A stretch of DNA of 17,096 nucleotides from Myxococcota bacterium (lineage in GTDB: Bacteria > Myxococcota_A > UBA9160 > PR03): positions 1 through 17,096 of the forward strand of contig JASJBO010000188.1 of NCBI GenBank assembly GCA_030066475.1. Direction: 5' to 3'. The notes under the pieces were generated by a model. That model worked only from the letters and a program-made list of their open reading frames with translations, was not told where the DNA came from and ran no database searches. Of this stretch, positions 9,675 through 16,640 are shown one piece after another. Both the position numbers and the translations under genes were made by a program. Positions within the stretch are counted from its first letter, which is position 1. Each line of letters begins with the position of its first letter.

Positions 9675-9730
9675 CTCGATGGACTTCGCTCGGCTCGATG
9701 GACTTCGCTCGGCTCGATGGACTTCGCTCG
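9674..9730 (+). repeat. Three perfect 19-bp tandem repeats
   Basis: GCTCGATGGACTTCGCTCG occurs three times head to tail without mismatch (9674-9692, 9693-9711, 9712-9730), starting on the last base of the dehydrogenase stop codon. The second half of the unit (GACTTCGCTCGGCT across the junction) is also the left end of the dispersed structured repeat that follows, so the array looks like an iterated end of that element. Because 19 is not a multiple of three, any reading frame through it changes at each unit; coding is unlikely. Confidence 0.9.
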
Positions 9731-9778
9731 GCTTCGCCTCGCTGCGCGCTACGCCGCTGCGCGGCTTCGCTTGCGGGG
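9720..9778 (+). repeat. Dispersed structured repeat, copy 1
   Basis: About 59 bp that match, with a few substitutions and two single-base gaps, the reverse complement of 14447-14508. At its centre is a perfect hairpin GCCGC-TGC-GCGGC (9753-9765), extended by an imperfect outer stem. It lies just after the dehydrogenase and upstream of the TetR gene. Size, location outside genes and paired arms resemble REP/BIME-type repeats; the family identity is not known to me. Confidence 0.75.
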
Positions 9779-9925
9779 GTGCCCGCGTCGGGCGTCGTTG
9801 CGGCGGCGCCGACGAACTGATCCTGGTGCCGACCCGCGCCGATCCGTCCCAGCGGGACCGCCCGCGCGACCTGGCCGGCTGAGCCAGGCGACCCGGCACG
9901 TCCAGAGGGCTACGCTTCCAGGGCG
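9779..9925. promoter_or_regulatory. Upstream region of the TetR gene
   Basis: About 150 bp with no recognisable gene; several frames are open but contain only Arg/Ala-rich shadow sequence. A -10-like TACGCT sits at 9911-9916, 9 nt before the GTG of the TetR gene, with no clear -35 partner. If this is the real -10 box, the TetR messenger would be nearly leaderless. Confidence 0.3.
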
Positions 9926-10531
9926 GTGACGACCTCTGCCGGCAAGCGCCCCCGCGGCCGCCCTCCGATTCCCCGCGACGTGCAGCGGCGGCGGCTCCTC
10001 CAGGGCGCCATCCGCGCCTTCGAGACCAACCAGTACGAGCACACCCGCGTGGCCGACATCGTGCGCGAGGCGGGCGTGTCGTCGCGCTCGTTCTACGAGG
10101 TCTTCGACTCGAAGGAGGACCTCGTCACCGAGCTGGTGCAGGCCGCCGGCCGCGCGCTGATTCGCGACCTCGAGAAGGTCTTCGAGGCCACCGGCGACCC
10201 GATCCAGCGCATCGACCGCGGCCTCCAGGCCTACCTGTCGCTGTTCACCGGCGCGCCGCTCGACCTCGACGGGCTCGGCGCGACGGCCGCGCGCCAGGTG
10301 CAGGCGGTGCGGCGCCAGCTCGTGCGCGAGATCAGCGCGCGCGTGGCGCGCGAGCTCGAGCAGGCGCACCGCTCCGGCCAGGTCTCGCGGGCGCCCGACC
10401 TCCCGAGCATCGAGCTGATCCTCACCGGGATCGAGGGGCTGTCGCTGCGCTACTTCGCCGAGGGCCGCGGCGCCGAGCTCCAGCGCCTGCAGCCGCGCTT
10501 CCTCGAGCTCCTGGTGCGCGCCTTCGTCTAG
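9926..10531 (+). CDS. TetR/AcrR family transcriptional regulator
   Basis: DNA-binding repressor-type protein of 201 residues, the standard family size. The N-terminus is basic (GKRPRGRPP, an AT-hook-like stretch often seen in this family). The helix-turn-helix spans about 27-66: helix 1 RRRLLQGAIRAF, then VADIVREAGVSSRSFYEVF (42-60), and the DSKEDLV cap (61-67). The C-terminal ligand-binding half is helical and ends in ELLVRAFV. The GTG start is followed by the normal basic lead-in; no better start is seen. It stands alone between the dehydrogenase/repeat region and an unrelated exported-protein gene. Its targets could be its own promoter, the dehydrogenase or the transporter, but no shared operator was found. 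Confidence 0.9.
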   Translation: MTTSAGKRPRGRPPIPRDVQRRRLLQGAIRAFETNQYEHTRVADIVREAGVSSRSFYEVFDSKEDLVTELVQAAGRALIRDLEKVFEATGDPIQRIDRGLQAYLSLFTGAPLDLDGLGATAARQVQAVRRQLVREISARVARELEQAHRSGQVSRAPDLPSIELILTGIEGLSLRYFAEGRGAELQRLQPRFLELLVRAFV

Positions 10532-10651
10532 GTGCGCAACTCCCTGTCCTGGCTCGAGAATCCATTTTTGGACACAGGGTTTTATTTATTGCTTCCCATC
10601 TGCGCCGGATTCGCGTAGAAGAGGACCGGGTGCCAGCAGGGGGACGATGCC
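10532..10651. promoter_or_regulatory. AT-rich leader before the exported-protein genes
   Basis: This 120-bp gap holds the only markedly AT-rich stretch in the window (about 10562-10596, including TTTTTGGACA and TTTTATTTATT). It is a likely promoter or upstream element for the gene starting at 10652. TTGGAC at 10568-10573 resembles a -35 box but no -10 at normal spacing follows. GGGGA about 8 nt before the ATG serves as ribosome-binding site. Confidence 0.4.
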
Positions 10652-11386
10652 ATGCGCCGATCCGGACTCTCGCGACGAATCCAGGCTCTCTGGATCGCGG
10701 CCGCCGCCGGCGGCTCGGTGGCCTGCGGGCAGATCGAGGTGCCGCTCGACCTCGCCCTCGTGGGCGACAGCGCCATCACCATCGACGTGCCGTTCTTCCA
10801 GCCGCCCTACAACCTGCTCACGACGAACGTGACGGGCGGCGTCGAGACGACGGTGGTGATCGACCTGAATCCGTTCCAGCTCATCACGCCCGAAGGGCTC
10901 GCGGCGGTGGTCCGGGTCGACGACATCCTGATCGCCGGCACCGAGATCCTGATCGGCGGCGGGCTCCCCACCGGCACGATCTGCGTGGTGCCCGACGACG
11001 AGGTCGCGAGCGGCGGCATGGCGCTGATCCAGCCCTTCCGCAGCCAGATCGCCTTTCAGCTGACCCTCGCCACCGGCATCGAGCTCACCGATCCGACGCT
11101 CGAGAACCTGCTCGGGGCACCGATCGATCTGCCCTTCGCGGCAGAGGTCGACACCGAGATCCCGATCACGCTCGCCGATGCGTTCGGGCTGCTGTTCGGC
11201 CTCCTGTTCGGCGGTGGCGGGCTCGGCGGGCTGGAGCTGAGCCAGTCGATCACGACGACGCTGCCACCCACGACGCCGATCCTGGGGCCCGCCGAGGTCA
11301 CGGCCGACCTCACGCTGGCCTCCGTCGACCAGATCCCGGCGGACCCGCTGCTGGTGGACTGCGTCGAGTTCCTGTCGGGTCCCTAG
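10652..11386 (+). CDS. Exported protein of unknown function, possible lipoprotein
   Basis: I do not recognise this 244-residue protein. The N-terminus is an export signal: basic MRRSGLSRRIQ, then hydrophobic ALWIAAAAGG, then SVAC with C25. The Cys would fit a lipoprotein site, although Ser at -3 is unusual, so signal peptidase I cleavage remains possible. The mature part is rich in beta-prone, acidic and Pro/Leu/Ile segments, with a Gly-rich hydrophobic stretch LFGLLFGGGGLGGLELS near residue 190 and few basic residues. Two further cysteines (in GTICVV and LVDCVEF) could form a disulfide. GGGGA precedes the ATG. It ends 21 bp before the large secreted repeat protein, in the same reading frame, so the two genes are probably co-transcribed and may work together at the cell surface. 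Confidence 0.75.
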   Translation: MRRSGLSRRIQALWIAAAAGGSVACGQIEVPLDLALVGDSAITIDVPFFQPPYNLLTTNVTGGVETTVVIDLNPFQLITPEGLAAVVRVDDILIAGTEILIGGGLPTGTICVVPDDEVASGGMALIQPFRSQIAFQLTLATGIELTDPTLENLLGAPIDLPFAAEVDTEIPITLADAFGLLFGLLFGGGGLGGLELSQSITTTLPPTTPILGPAEVTADLTLASVDQIPADPLLVDCVEFLSGP

Positions 11387-11407
11387 GCGGCCGGCACGGA
11401 CCCGGAG

Positions 11408-14400
11408 GTGTCCCCCCACCAGGTCGGGCAGCTCGTGGGCGCGTGCGCAGTCGCGCTCGCTCTCGCGGCGCCGGCGCTCGCGCAGAACCAGCCCTGGTTC
11501 AGCGGCGTGGGCGACCTCGCCGGCGGCGCCGTGGACAGCTTCGCGAACGCGGTCTCCGCCGACGGCAGCGTGGTCGTCGGTGGCAGCGAGGGCGCCTCGG
11601 GACCCGAGGCGTTCCGCTGGACGGCCGGCGGCGGGATCGTGGGCCTGGGCGACCTGCCGGGCGGGGTGTTCCACAGCGTTGCCTCGGGCGTCTCGGCCGA
11701 CGGGAGCGTGATCGCGGGCACCGGCGTCGACTCGAGCGACGACTCGCGCGCCTTCCGCTGGACCCAGGGCGCGGGGCTCGTGGCACTCGGACAGTTCTTC
11801 TGCTCGCTGTGCCCCCCGTTCGCGTTCGGCGAGGGAGTCTCGGGCGACGGACTCGTCGTGGTCGGGGCGGGCACCGGCAAGCCGGTGTTCGGCGACATCA
11901 CCGTCGAGGCGGCGCGCTGGACCGGGGGCGGCACCTCGATCGACGGGATCGGCCACCTGTCCGGCCCCGAGGAGGCGAGCGGTGCCGCCGGCGCCTCCCA
12001 CGACGGCGCCGTGATCGTCGGCGACAGCGACAGCAGCGGCGGCATCCAGGGCTTCTACTGGGACGGCAGCATGCACGGCCTGGGCGGCTGGCCGGGCGCC
12101 CAGCTCAGCTCGAGCGCGGCCGCGATCTCGGCGGACGCCTCCACCATCGTCGGGTTCGCGAACACGAGTCCGAGCGGAACCAACGAGAAGCAGGCGGTGC
12201 GCTGGACGGGCGCCGGCTACGCCAGCGTCTCGCTGCTGGGATCGCTGCCCGGCTCGAGCTTCCCCGGCAGCAAGGGCTGCGCGGTCTCCGGAGACGGCGG
12301 CGTGATCGTCGGCACGGCGAACGACGAGAACGACGAGGACGCCGCCTTCCTCTGGGACGCGATCCACGGCATGCGCAAGCTCCAGACCGTCCTCGAACAG
12401 GACTACGGGCTCGACCTCACGGGCTGGACGCTCGGCGAGGCGAGCGGAGTCTCGGACGTGAACGGCGCCGGCGAGTTCACGGTGGTGGGCCACGGCACCA
12501 ACCCGAGCGGCGATCCCGAGGGATGGGTCGCCTTCCTCTCGCCCACCGCCTGCAACGACGGGGTCGACAACGACGGCGATGGGCTCGTCGACTTCCCGGC
12601 CGACCCGGAGTGCACGCGGCGCGCCGACCGCTCCGAGACCGAGAGCTGCGCGGACGGGCTCGACAACGACGGCGATGGCCAGACCGACTTCCCGGCCGAT
12701 GCGGGCTGCAGCGCGGCCGACGACCAGACCGAGCGCCACGACTGCGCCGACGCCTTCGACAACGACGGCGATGGGCACACCGACTTCCCCGCCGACCCCG
12801 GCTGCCGCAACGCGGCCGGCGAGATCGAGGACCCCGCCTGCGACGACGGCCTCGACAACGACTCCGACCTCGACACGGACTACCCGGCCGATGCGGGCTG
12901 TGTCGCCGCCGACGATCGGAGCGAGACGGCGGACTGCAGCGACGGGCTCGACAACGACGGCGACGGGCACACCGACTTCCCGGCCGATCCCGACTGCACG
13001 CTGGCCTCGGACCCGGCCGAGGACCCGCAGTGCGACGACCGCATCGACAACGACGTGGACGGTCGGATCGACTTCCCCGACGAGGTGCCCGAGTGCGTCT
13101 CGGCGGCCGACCCGATCGAGGCGCCCCAGTGCGACGACGGGGTGGACAACGACGGCGACGGGGCCACCGACTGGCCCGCCGACCCCGAGTGCGAGAGCGC
13201 GAGCTTCCCGAGCGAGTCGGTCGAGAGCCTCGCCCTGGGCGACCTGCTGGTGGTCGACCGCGAGGTGGGCCACCTGTTCCGCGTCGATCCCGCGACTGGC
13301 GCCCAGACGCTGCTCGCCGCCGGCGGCCTGCTCGGCGCGCCTCAGGGCGTCGCCGTGCGCGCCACCGGCGAGGTCGTGGTGGCCGACCCCGGCGGGCTGG
13401 TCCACGTGGTGCCCGACGTCGGCACCCAGCGCCGGCTGTCCGGCCCGCTCGAGGCCTTCGAGTCAGTCCAGGTCGTGTTCGACGCAAACGGCGACGCCGT
13501 CGCGTTGGTCTCGTCTGGACTCGACACGATCGGCTGGGTCGAGGCCGGGCAGGGCGCGCGCGCGCCGCTGCTCGCGCTGCCGTTCGGCGTGACCCTGCTG
13601 TTCTACCAGGGCGACTCGCTGGCGCGCGAGGCGAGCGGCGACCTGCTGGTCTCGGGCTTCGGCGCGCTGGGCGACGGGGTGTTCCGCGTCGCCCCGGACG
13701 CGTCCAGCGTCACCGGGGTCACACCCGGGTTCGCGACCGACATCTGGCGCGACCTCGCCGTCGAGGGCTCCGGAGCGATCGTGGCCGTGGGCGCCGACTT
13801 CGTCGACGGCGAGGGCGTCTACCGCATCGACCCCACCAGCGGCACGGTGAGCCTGCTGTCGAACGACCCGGCCTGGTCGACGCCGGTTGCCATCGCCGTG
13901 GGGGCGAGCGGCGACCTGTTCGTGGGCGACGCCGGGAGCTGCGACGCGAGCGGCTGCTCGGGCGGCAGCCTGGTCCGCGTCGATCCGGCCAGCGGGGCGC
14001 GCCTCGACGTGTGGAGCGGCGGCTCGATCACCGGCCGCATGGACCTCGCCCGGGTGAGCGCACTCCCGGCCTGCGCCGACGGCGCCGACAACGACGCGGA
14101 TCTCGACACCGACTTCCCGGCCGATGCGGGCTGCGCGCTGCCCTGGGACGCCTCGGAGCTGCCCGCCTGCGCGGACGGCGTCGACAACGACGGCGACGGC
14201 CTCGTCGACTGGGGCGCCGACCCGGGCTGCCGCGACGCCGACTCGAACCTCGAGGACCCCGCCTGCGACGACGGCCTCGACAACGACAGCGACGGCCAGA
14301 TCGACACTGCCGACCCGCACTGCCCCAACGCCTTCCGCAACAAGGAGACCCCGAAGTCGGGCTGCGGCCTGGGCGCGGAGCTCCTCCTCGTCCTTCCCCT

Positions 14401-14479
14401 GCTGCGCCTCGCCGGCCAGCCGAACGGTTCGAAGCGGAGCAGGTCGCCCGCGCAAGCGAAGCCGCCGCAGGCGGCGTAG
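11408..14479 (+). CDS. Large secreted protein: HAF repeats, DNDGDG repeats, propeller
   Basis: A 1023-residue exported protein. Residues 1-26 are a signal peptide with cleavage near PALAQ. Residues about 28-380 carry HAF-type repeats (GDL.GG..S.A..VSADGSVVVG, each followed by AFRWT). Residues 382-595 contain seven 32-33-residue units of the form CxDGxDNDGDGxxDFPADxxC, whose Asp-rich loops look calcium-binding and whose paired Cys could form disulfides. Residues about 608-885 resemble an NHL/SMP-30-like beta-propeller (LFRVDPATGAQTLL, GVAVRATGEVVVADP). Residues 889-972 hold three more DNDGDG units. The end has SGCGLGAELLLVLPLL (984-999), like a C-terminal sorting/anchor helix, but the usual Arg tail is replaced by a longer Ser/Lys/Gln-rich tail encoded by the dispersed repeat. 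GTG 11408 is the first start after an in-frame TAG; GTG 11435 is an alternative. Likely surface or adhesion role; function unproven. Confidence 0.85.
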   Translation: MSPHQVGQLVGACAVALALAAPALAQNQPWFSGVGDLAGGAVDSFANAVSADGSVVVGGSEGASGPEAFRWTAGGGIVGLGDLPGGVFHSVASGVSADGSVIAGTGVDSSDDSRAFRWTQGAGLVALGQFFCSLCPPFAFGEGVSGDGLVVVGAGTGKPVFGDITVEAARWTGGGTSIDGIGHLSGPEEASGAAGASHDGAVIVGDSDSSGGIQGFYWDGSMHGLGGWPGAQLSSSAAAISADASTIVGFANTSPSGTNEKQAVRWTGAGYASVSLLGSLPGSSFPGSKGCAVSGDGGVIVGTANDENDEDAAFLWDAIHGMRKLQTVLEQDYGLDLTGWTLGEASGVSDVNGAGEFTVVGHGTNPSGDPEGWVAFLSPTACNDGVDNDGDGLVDFPADPECTRRADRSETESCADGLDNDGDGQTDFPADAGCSAADDQTERHDCADAFDNDGDGHTDFPADPGCRNAAGEIEDPACDDGLDNDSDLDTDYPADAGCVAADDRSETADCSDGLDNDGDGHTDFPADPDCTLASDPAEDPQCDDRIDNDVDGRIDFPDEVPECVSAADPIEAPQCDDGVDNDGDGATDWPADPECESASFPSESVESLALGDLLVVDREVGHLFRVDPATGAQTLLAAGGLLGAPQGVAVRATGEVVVADPGGLVHVVPDVGTQRRLSGPLEAFESVQVVFDANGDAVALVSSGLDTIGWVEAGQGARAPLLALPFGVTLLFYQGDSLAREASGDLLVSGFGALGDGVFRVAPDASSVTGVTPGFATDIWRDLAVEGSGAIVAVGADFVDGEGVYRIDPTSGTVSLLSNDPAWSTPVAIAVGASGDLFVGDAGSCDASGCSGGSLVRVDPASGARLDVWSGGSITGRMDLARVSALPACADGADNDADLDTDFPADAGCALPWDASELPACADGVDNDGDGLVDWGADPGCRDADSNLEDPACDDGLDNDSDGQIDTADPHCPNAFRNKETPKSGCGLGAELLLVLPLLRLAGQPNGSKRSRSPAQAKPPQAA
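12551..13192 (+). repeat. In-gene tandem array, seven 96-bp DNDGDG units
   Basis: Seven consecutive units of 96 bp (one of 99 bp) encode the Cys-flanked DNDGDG motif of the large secreted protein. Unit cores are CNDGVDNDGDG, CADGLDNDGDG, CADAFDNDGDG, CDDGLDNDSDL, CSDGLDNDGDG, CDDRIDNDVDG and CDDGVDNDGDG. DNA similarity between units is high in the core and low in the linkers, so the array is old rather than freshly duplicated. Confidence 0.9.
14072..14323 (+). repeat. Second DNDGDG array, three units
   Basis: Three more units of the same 32-residue period (CADGADNDADL, CADGVDNDGDG, CDDGLDNDSDG), separated from the first array by the propeller-like domain of the same protein. The last unit is shortened and leads into the C-terminal anchor-like helix. 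Confidence 0.88.
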
Positions 14480-14508
14480 CGCGCAGCGAGGCGTAGCCGA
14501 GCGAAGGC
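14447..14508 (-). repeat. Dispersed structured repeat, copy 2
   Basis: Inverted second copy of the element at 9720-9778. Read on the minus strand it has the hairpin GCCGCC-TGC-GGCGGC (14461-14475), one base pair longer than in copy 1. It covers the last 11 codons and stop of the large secreted protein and the space toward the convergent acyl-CoA synthetase. Confidence 0.75.
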
Positions 14509-14538
14509 TGGCGCGGCCGCAGGCCGCGCTTCGCCAGC
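14507..14538. terminator. Hairpin between convergent genes, terminator-like
   Basis: Nested stem: outer arms GCTGGCG and CGCCAGC, inner arms CGGCC and GGCCG around a GCA loop, with a 5-nt bulge on the 3' side. It lies exactly between the ends of the secreted-protein gene (+) and the acyl-CoA synthetase gene (-), as expected for a shared bidirectional terminator. No T-run follows on either strand, so intrinsic termination is uncertain; it may instead be part of the adjacent repeat family. Confidence 0.45.
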
Positions 14539-16160
14539 TACGTCCTCTCCCGGAGGAGGCGCTTCAGCACCTTGCCGGACGGGTTGCGCGGGATCTCGTC
14601 CAGGAAGTCGACCCGGCGCGGCACCTTGTAGCGCGCGAGGTGCGAGCGCACGTGCCCGCGCACGGCGTCCGAGCCGAGCGCGGAGCCGGGGCGCAGCACC
14701 ACGAAGGCGCGCAGGGCCTGGCCGAACTCCTCGTCGGGCACGCCGATCACGGCGACGTCGGCGACCTCCGGGTGGTCGACCAGGAGGTTCTCGACCTCGC
14801 TCGGGAACACGTTCTCGCCGCCCGAGACGATCATGTCGTCGTCGCGGCCCCCGACGAACAGCCGGCCCTCGAGGTCGAAGTGGCCGAGGTCGCCGATCGA
14901 CATCAGGCCGCTGATGCGTTCCTTGTCGCCGCCGCCCGTGTAGCCCTCGATCTGGCTGTCGTTGCCCACGAAGATGCGTCCCACGGTGCCGGTGGGGACC
15001 TCGCGGCCCTGGTCGTCGAGGATCTTCACGGTGCCGCCGCGCGGTACACGCCCGGCCGTGCCGGGTGCGGCACGCAGGTCGGCCGGGTCGGCGATCGAGG
15101 CGTAGGAGGCCTCGGTCGAGCCGTAGAAGTTGTAGAGGTGGTCGCCGAAGGTGTCCATCCAGCGCAGCGCCAGCTCGCCGGGCAGCGCCGAGCCGCTCGA
15201 GGCGACCATGCGCAGCGACGAGGTGTCGTAGCGGCCGATCACCTCGGGGCCGAGCTGGAGGATGCGCTGCATCATCACCGGCACCACCGCCAGCACCGTG
15301 GCGCCGTGCTCGGCGATCGTTCGCAGGGTGTCCTCGGGGTCGAAGCGCCGGGGCAGCAGCAGCGTCCAGCCGAAGACGCCGCCCATCGCCACCTGCGCGA
15401 AGCCCCAGCCGTGGAACGCGGGCGCCGGCACGGCCGCGACTTCGTCGACGCGCATCGGCAGCCGCTCGAGCAGTCCCAGCGCCGTGCCCCCCGACTCCGC
15501 GTCGCGCGGTGCGCCCTTCGGCGTGCCGGTGGTGCCCGAGGTGAGGATCACGAAGCGGCCGTTGCGCTCCGGCGGCTCGGGCCTCAGCCCGGCGTACTCG
15601 GCGGCGAGCTCCTCGAGCGTGGGCGTGGCGCTCGGACCCTCGTGCCAGGCGACCCAGCGCGCTCGGTCGCCCCCCGCCTTCTCGACCAGCGGCCCGAACT
15701 CCTGGTCGTGGATCACCGCGGAGGCGCCCTCGCGCTCGAGCACCTCGGCGAGCTGCGGGCCGGCGAAGCCGGTGTTGAGCAGCAGGATGTCGCCGCCCGC
15801 CTTGGCCACGCCCACCACCGCCTCGACGAAGCCCCGGTGGTTGCGGCACATCACCCCGACGCCGCTGCCCGGGCCGATGCCCGCCGCCACCAGGCCCTCC
15901 GCGACGGCGTCGCTGCGCGCGTCCAGCTCGGCGAAGCTGGTGCGCCCGGCGTCGTCGACGATCGCCGTCTGGTCGGGACGGCGCAGCGCCGCCCCGGTGA
16001 AGCCGGTGGCGATGGAGGTGCCCCACTGGAGGTAGGCGCGGCCCGTCGCGAGGCCGAAGCGCGGGTCGAGCAGACCGACCCGATACAGCGCGGCGGCGGT
16101 GCCGAAGGCGTCCTGGGCGCGCTGGCGAAGCGCGGAGAGCGAGGGGAGGGCGGGGGGCAT
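14538..16160 (-). CDS. Acyl-CoA synthetase (AMP-forming, AMP-binding family)
   Basis: Adenylate-forming enzyme of 540 residues that activates a carboxylic acid to its CoA thioester via an acyl-AMP. Motifs: phosphate-binding loop LTSGTTGTPKG (207-217), FYGSTEAS (345-352), SIGDLGHFD (421-429) with the adenylate-binding Asp, hinge GRDDDMIVSGGENV (438-451) and the catalytic C-terminal lysine K530 in PRNPSGKVLKR. The ATG at 16160 has AGGTGA 5 nt upstream; upstream extension of the frame only covers the antisense of the Rieske and peroxiredoxin genes. Similarity is to medium/long-chain fatty acyl-CoA ligases of the FadD/CaiC type; chain-length preference is not readable. It is divergent from the Rieske gene and convergent with the secreted-protein gene. 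It could feed acyl-CoAs into beta-oxidation, where the thiolase of this window would act, though the genes are not in one operon. Confidence 0.93.
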   Translation of the reverse strand: MPPALPSLSALRQRAQDAFGTAAALYRVGLLDPRFGLATGRAYLQWGTSIATGFTGAALRRPDQTAIVDDAGRTSFAELDARSDAVAEGLVAAGIGPGSGVGVMCRNHRGFVEAVVGVAKAGGDILLLNTGFAGPQLAEVLEREGASAVIHDQEFGPLVEKAGGDRARWVAWHEGPSATPTLEELAAEYAGLRPEPPERNGRFVILTSGTTGTPKGAPRDAESGGTALGLLERLPMRVDEVAAVPAPAFHGWGFAQVAMGGVFGWTLLLPRRFDPEDTLRTIAEHGATVLAVVPVMMQRILQLGPEVIGRYDTSSLRMVASSGSALPGELALRWMDTFGDHLYNFYGSTEASYASIADPADLRAAPGTAGRVPRGGTVKILDDQGREVPTGTVGRIFVGNDSQIEGYTGGGDKERISGLMSIGDLGHFDLEGRLFVGGRDDDMIVSGGENVFPSEVENLLVDHPEVADVAVIGVPDEEFGQALRAFVVLRPGSALGSDAVRGHVRSHLARYKVPRRVDFLDEIPRNPSGKVLKRLLRERT

Positions 16161-16229
16161 GGGCTCACCTGCTGGCTGAGGTTGGCTTCCGATACGATAC
16201 CGCTCCCGCCCCGGAGCGAGGAGGCCGGC
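16161..16229. promoter_or_regulatory. Divergent promoter region, ligase versus Rieske genes
   Basis: This short gap must contain promoters for both directions. A GATACGATAC direct repeat at 16191-16200 provides -10-like hexamers on both strands (TACGAT at 16193-16198 on plus, TATCGT on minus). Overlapping divergent promoters would link expression of the two genes. No clear -35 boxes are visible. Confidence 0.35.
16219..16224 (+). promoter_or_regulatory. Perfect Shine-Dalgarno pointing to a CTG start
   Basis: AGGAGG lies 5 nt before an in-frame CTG (16230) and 17 nt before the first GTG (16242). The ideal spacing to CTG, and the MSDAVA-type N-terminus it would give, suggest translation begins at CTG. 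The upstream TTG at 16182 has no such site. Confidence 0.5.
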
Positions 16230-16580
16230 CTGTCCGACGCAGTGGCGCTCGCGCGCCTCGACGAGATCCCCGACGGCGAGGCGCGCGGCTTCCGCCTGCA
16301 CCGCGGCGAGCGCGAGTGGCGGCTGTTCGCGGTGCGGCGCGGGGACGCCGTCTACCTGTACGTGAACCGCTGTCCGCACGTCGGGACGCCGCTCGACTGG
16401 GCGCCCGACGCGTTCCTCGACCGGAAGGGGCGGCACGTCGTCTGCTCGACGCACGGCGCGCTGTTCCGCATCGAGGACGGCTACTGCCTCGCCGGACCCT
16501 GCGCCGGCGACGCGCTGGAGGCCGTGCCGTTCGCGCTGCGCGACGGCGTGGTGGTTGCCTGGCCCGACGGCGACGAGTGA
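16230..16580 (+). CDS. Small Rieske [2Fe-2S] protein
   Basis: Single-domain Rieske protein of about 116 residues, with no membrane segment or signal. Cluster ligands are C48 and H50 (CPHVG) and C72 and H75 (CSTHG), giving C-x-H-x21-C-x2-H, a longer spacer than the 15-17 of oxygenase ferredoxins but common in this short soluble subgroup. The following ALFRIEDGYCLAGPC, with C86 and C91, is typical of the same group. It probably acts as an electron-transfer or redox accessory protein; partner unknown. Start is taken as CTG 16230 on the strength of its Shine-Dalgarno; GTG 16242 would remove four residues. The frame extends far upstream only as antisense of the ligase gene. The peroxiredoxin gene follows 60 bp downstream on the same strand, hinting at a redox pair. 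Confidence 0.85.
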   Translation: MSDAVALARLDEIPDGEARGFRLHRGEREWRLFAVRRGDAVYLYVNRCPHVGTPLDWAPDAFLDRKGRHVVCSTHGALFRIEDGYCLAGPCAGDALEAVPFALRDGVVVAWPDGDE

Positions 16581-16640
16581 ATCCGGCCCGCGGTCGGCTA
16601 CGCTCCGGCCTCCATCATCCCCAGTCAGGAGGCCCATCCG

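Noticed and set aside
9679..9925. Small coding gene in the repeat region after the dehydrogenase
   Set aside because: All frames give Arg/Ala-rich peptides, and two of the short frames rely on ATGs inside the 19-bp repeats. There is no ribosome-binding site, and the repeat element explains the sequence.
12551..13192. CRISPR-like array suggested by the regular 96-bp period
   Set aside because: The period is an exact multiple of three, lies in frame inside a gene, and encodes a conserved 32-residue protein unit. Repeats are imperfect and there are no spacers.
10586..13405. Very long open frame on the minus strand, opposite the exported-protein genes
   Set aside because: It is antisense to two well-supported plus-strand genes. 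Its composition is the low-complexity Val/Ala/Arg/Asp pattern typical of GC-rich antisense shadow, with no domain or start signal.
10652..14479. One split gene: unknown exported protein and large secreted protein share a frame with one TAG between
   Set aside because: The second protein has its own signal peptide and GTG start right after the stop, so two separate exported proteins explain the data better than a nonsense mutation or read-through.
16124..16138. 15-bp match to the arm of the hairpin at 14523-14538
   Set aside because: It lies inside the ligase coding region and encodes a normal N-terminal segment (LRQRA). A short GC-rich match of this kind is plausible by chance.
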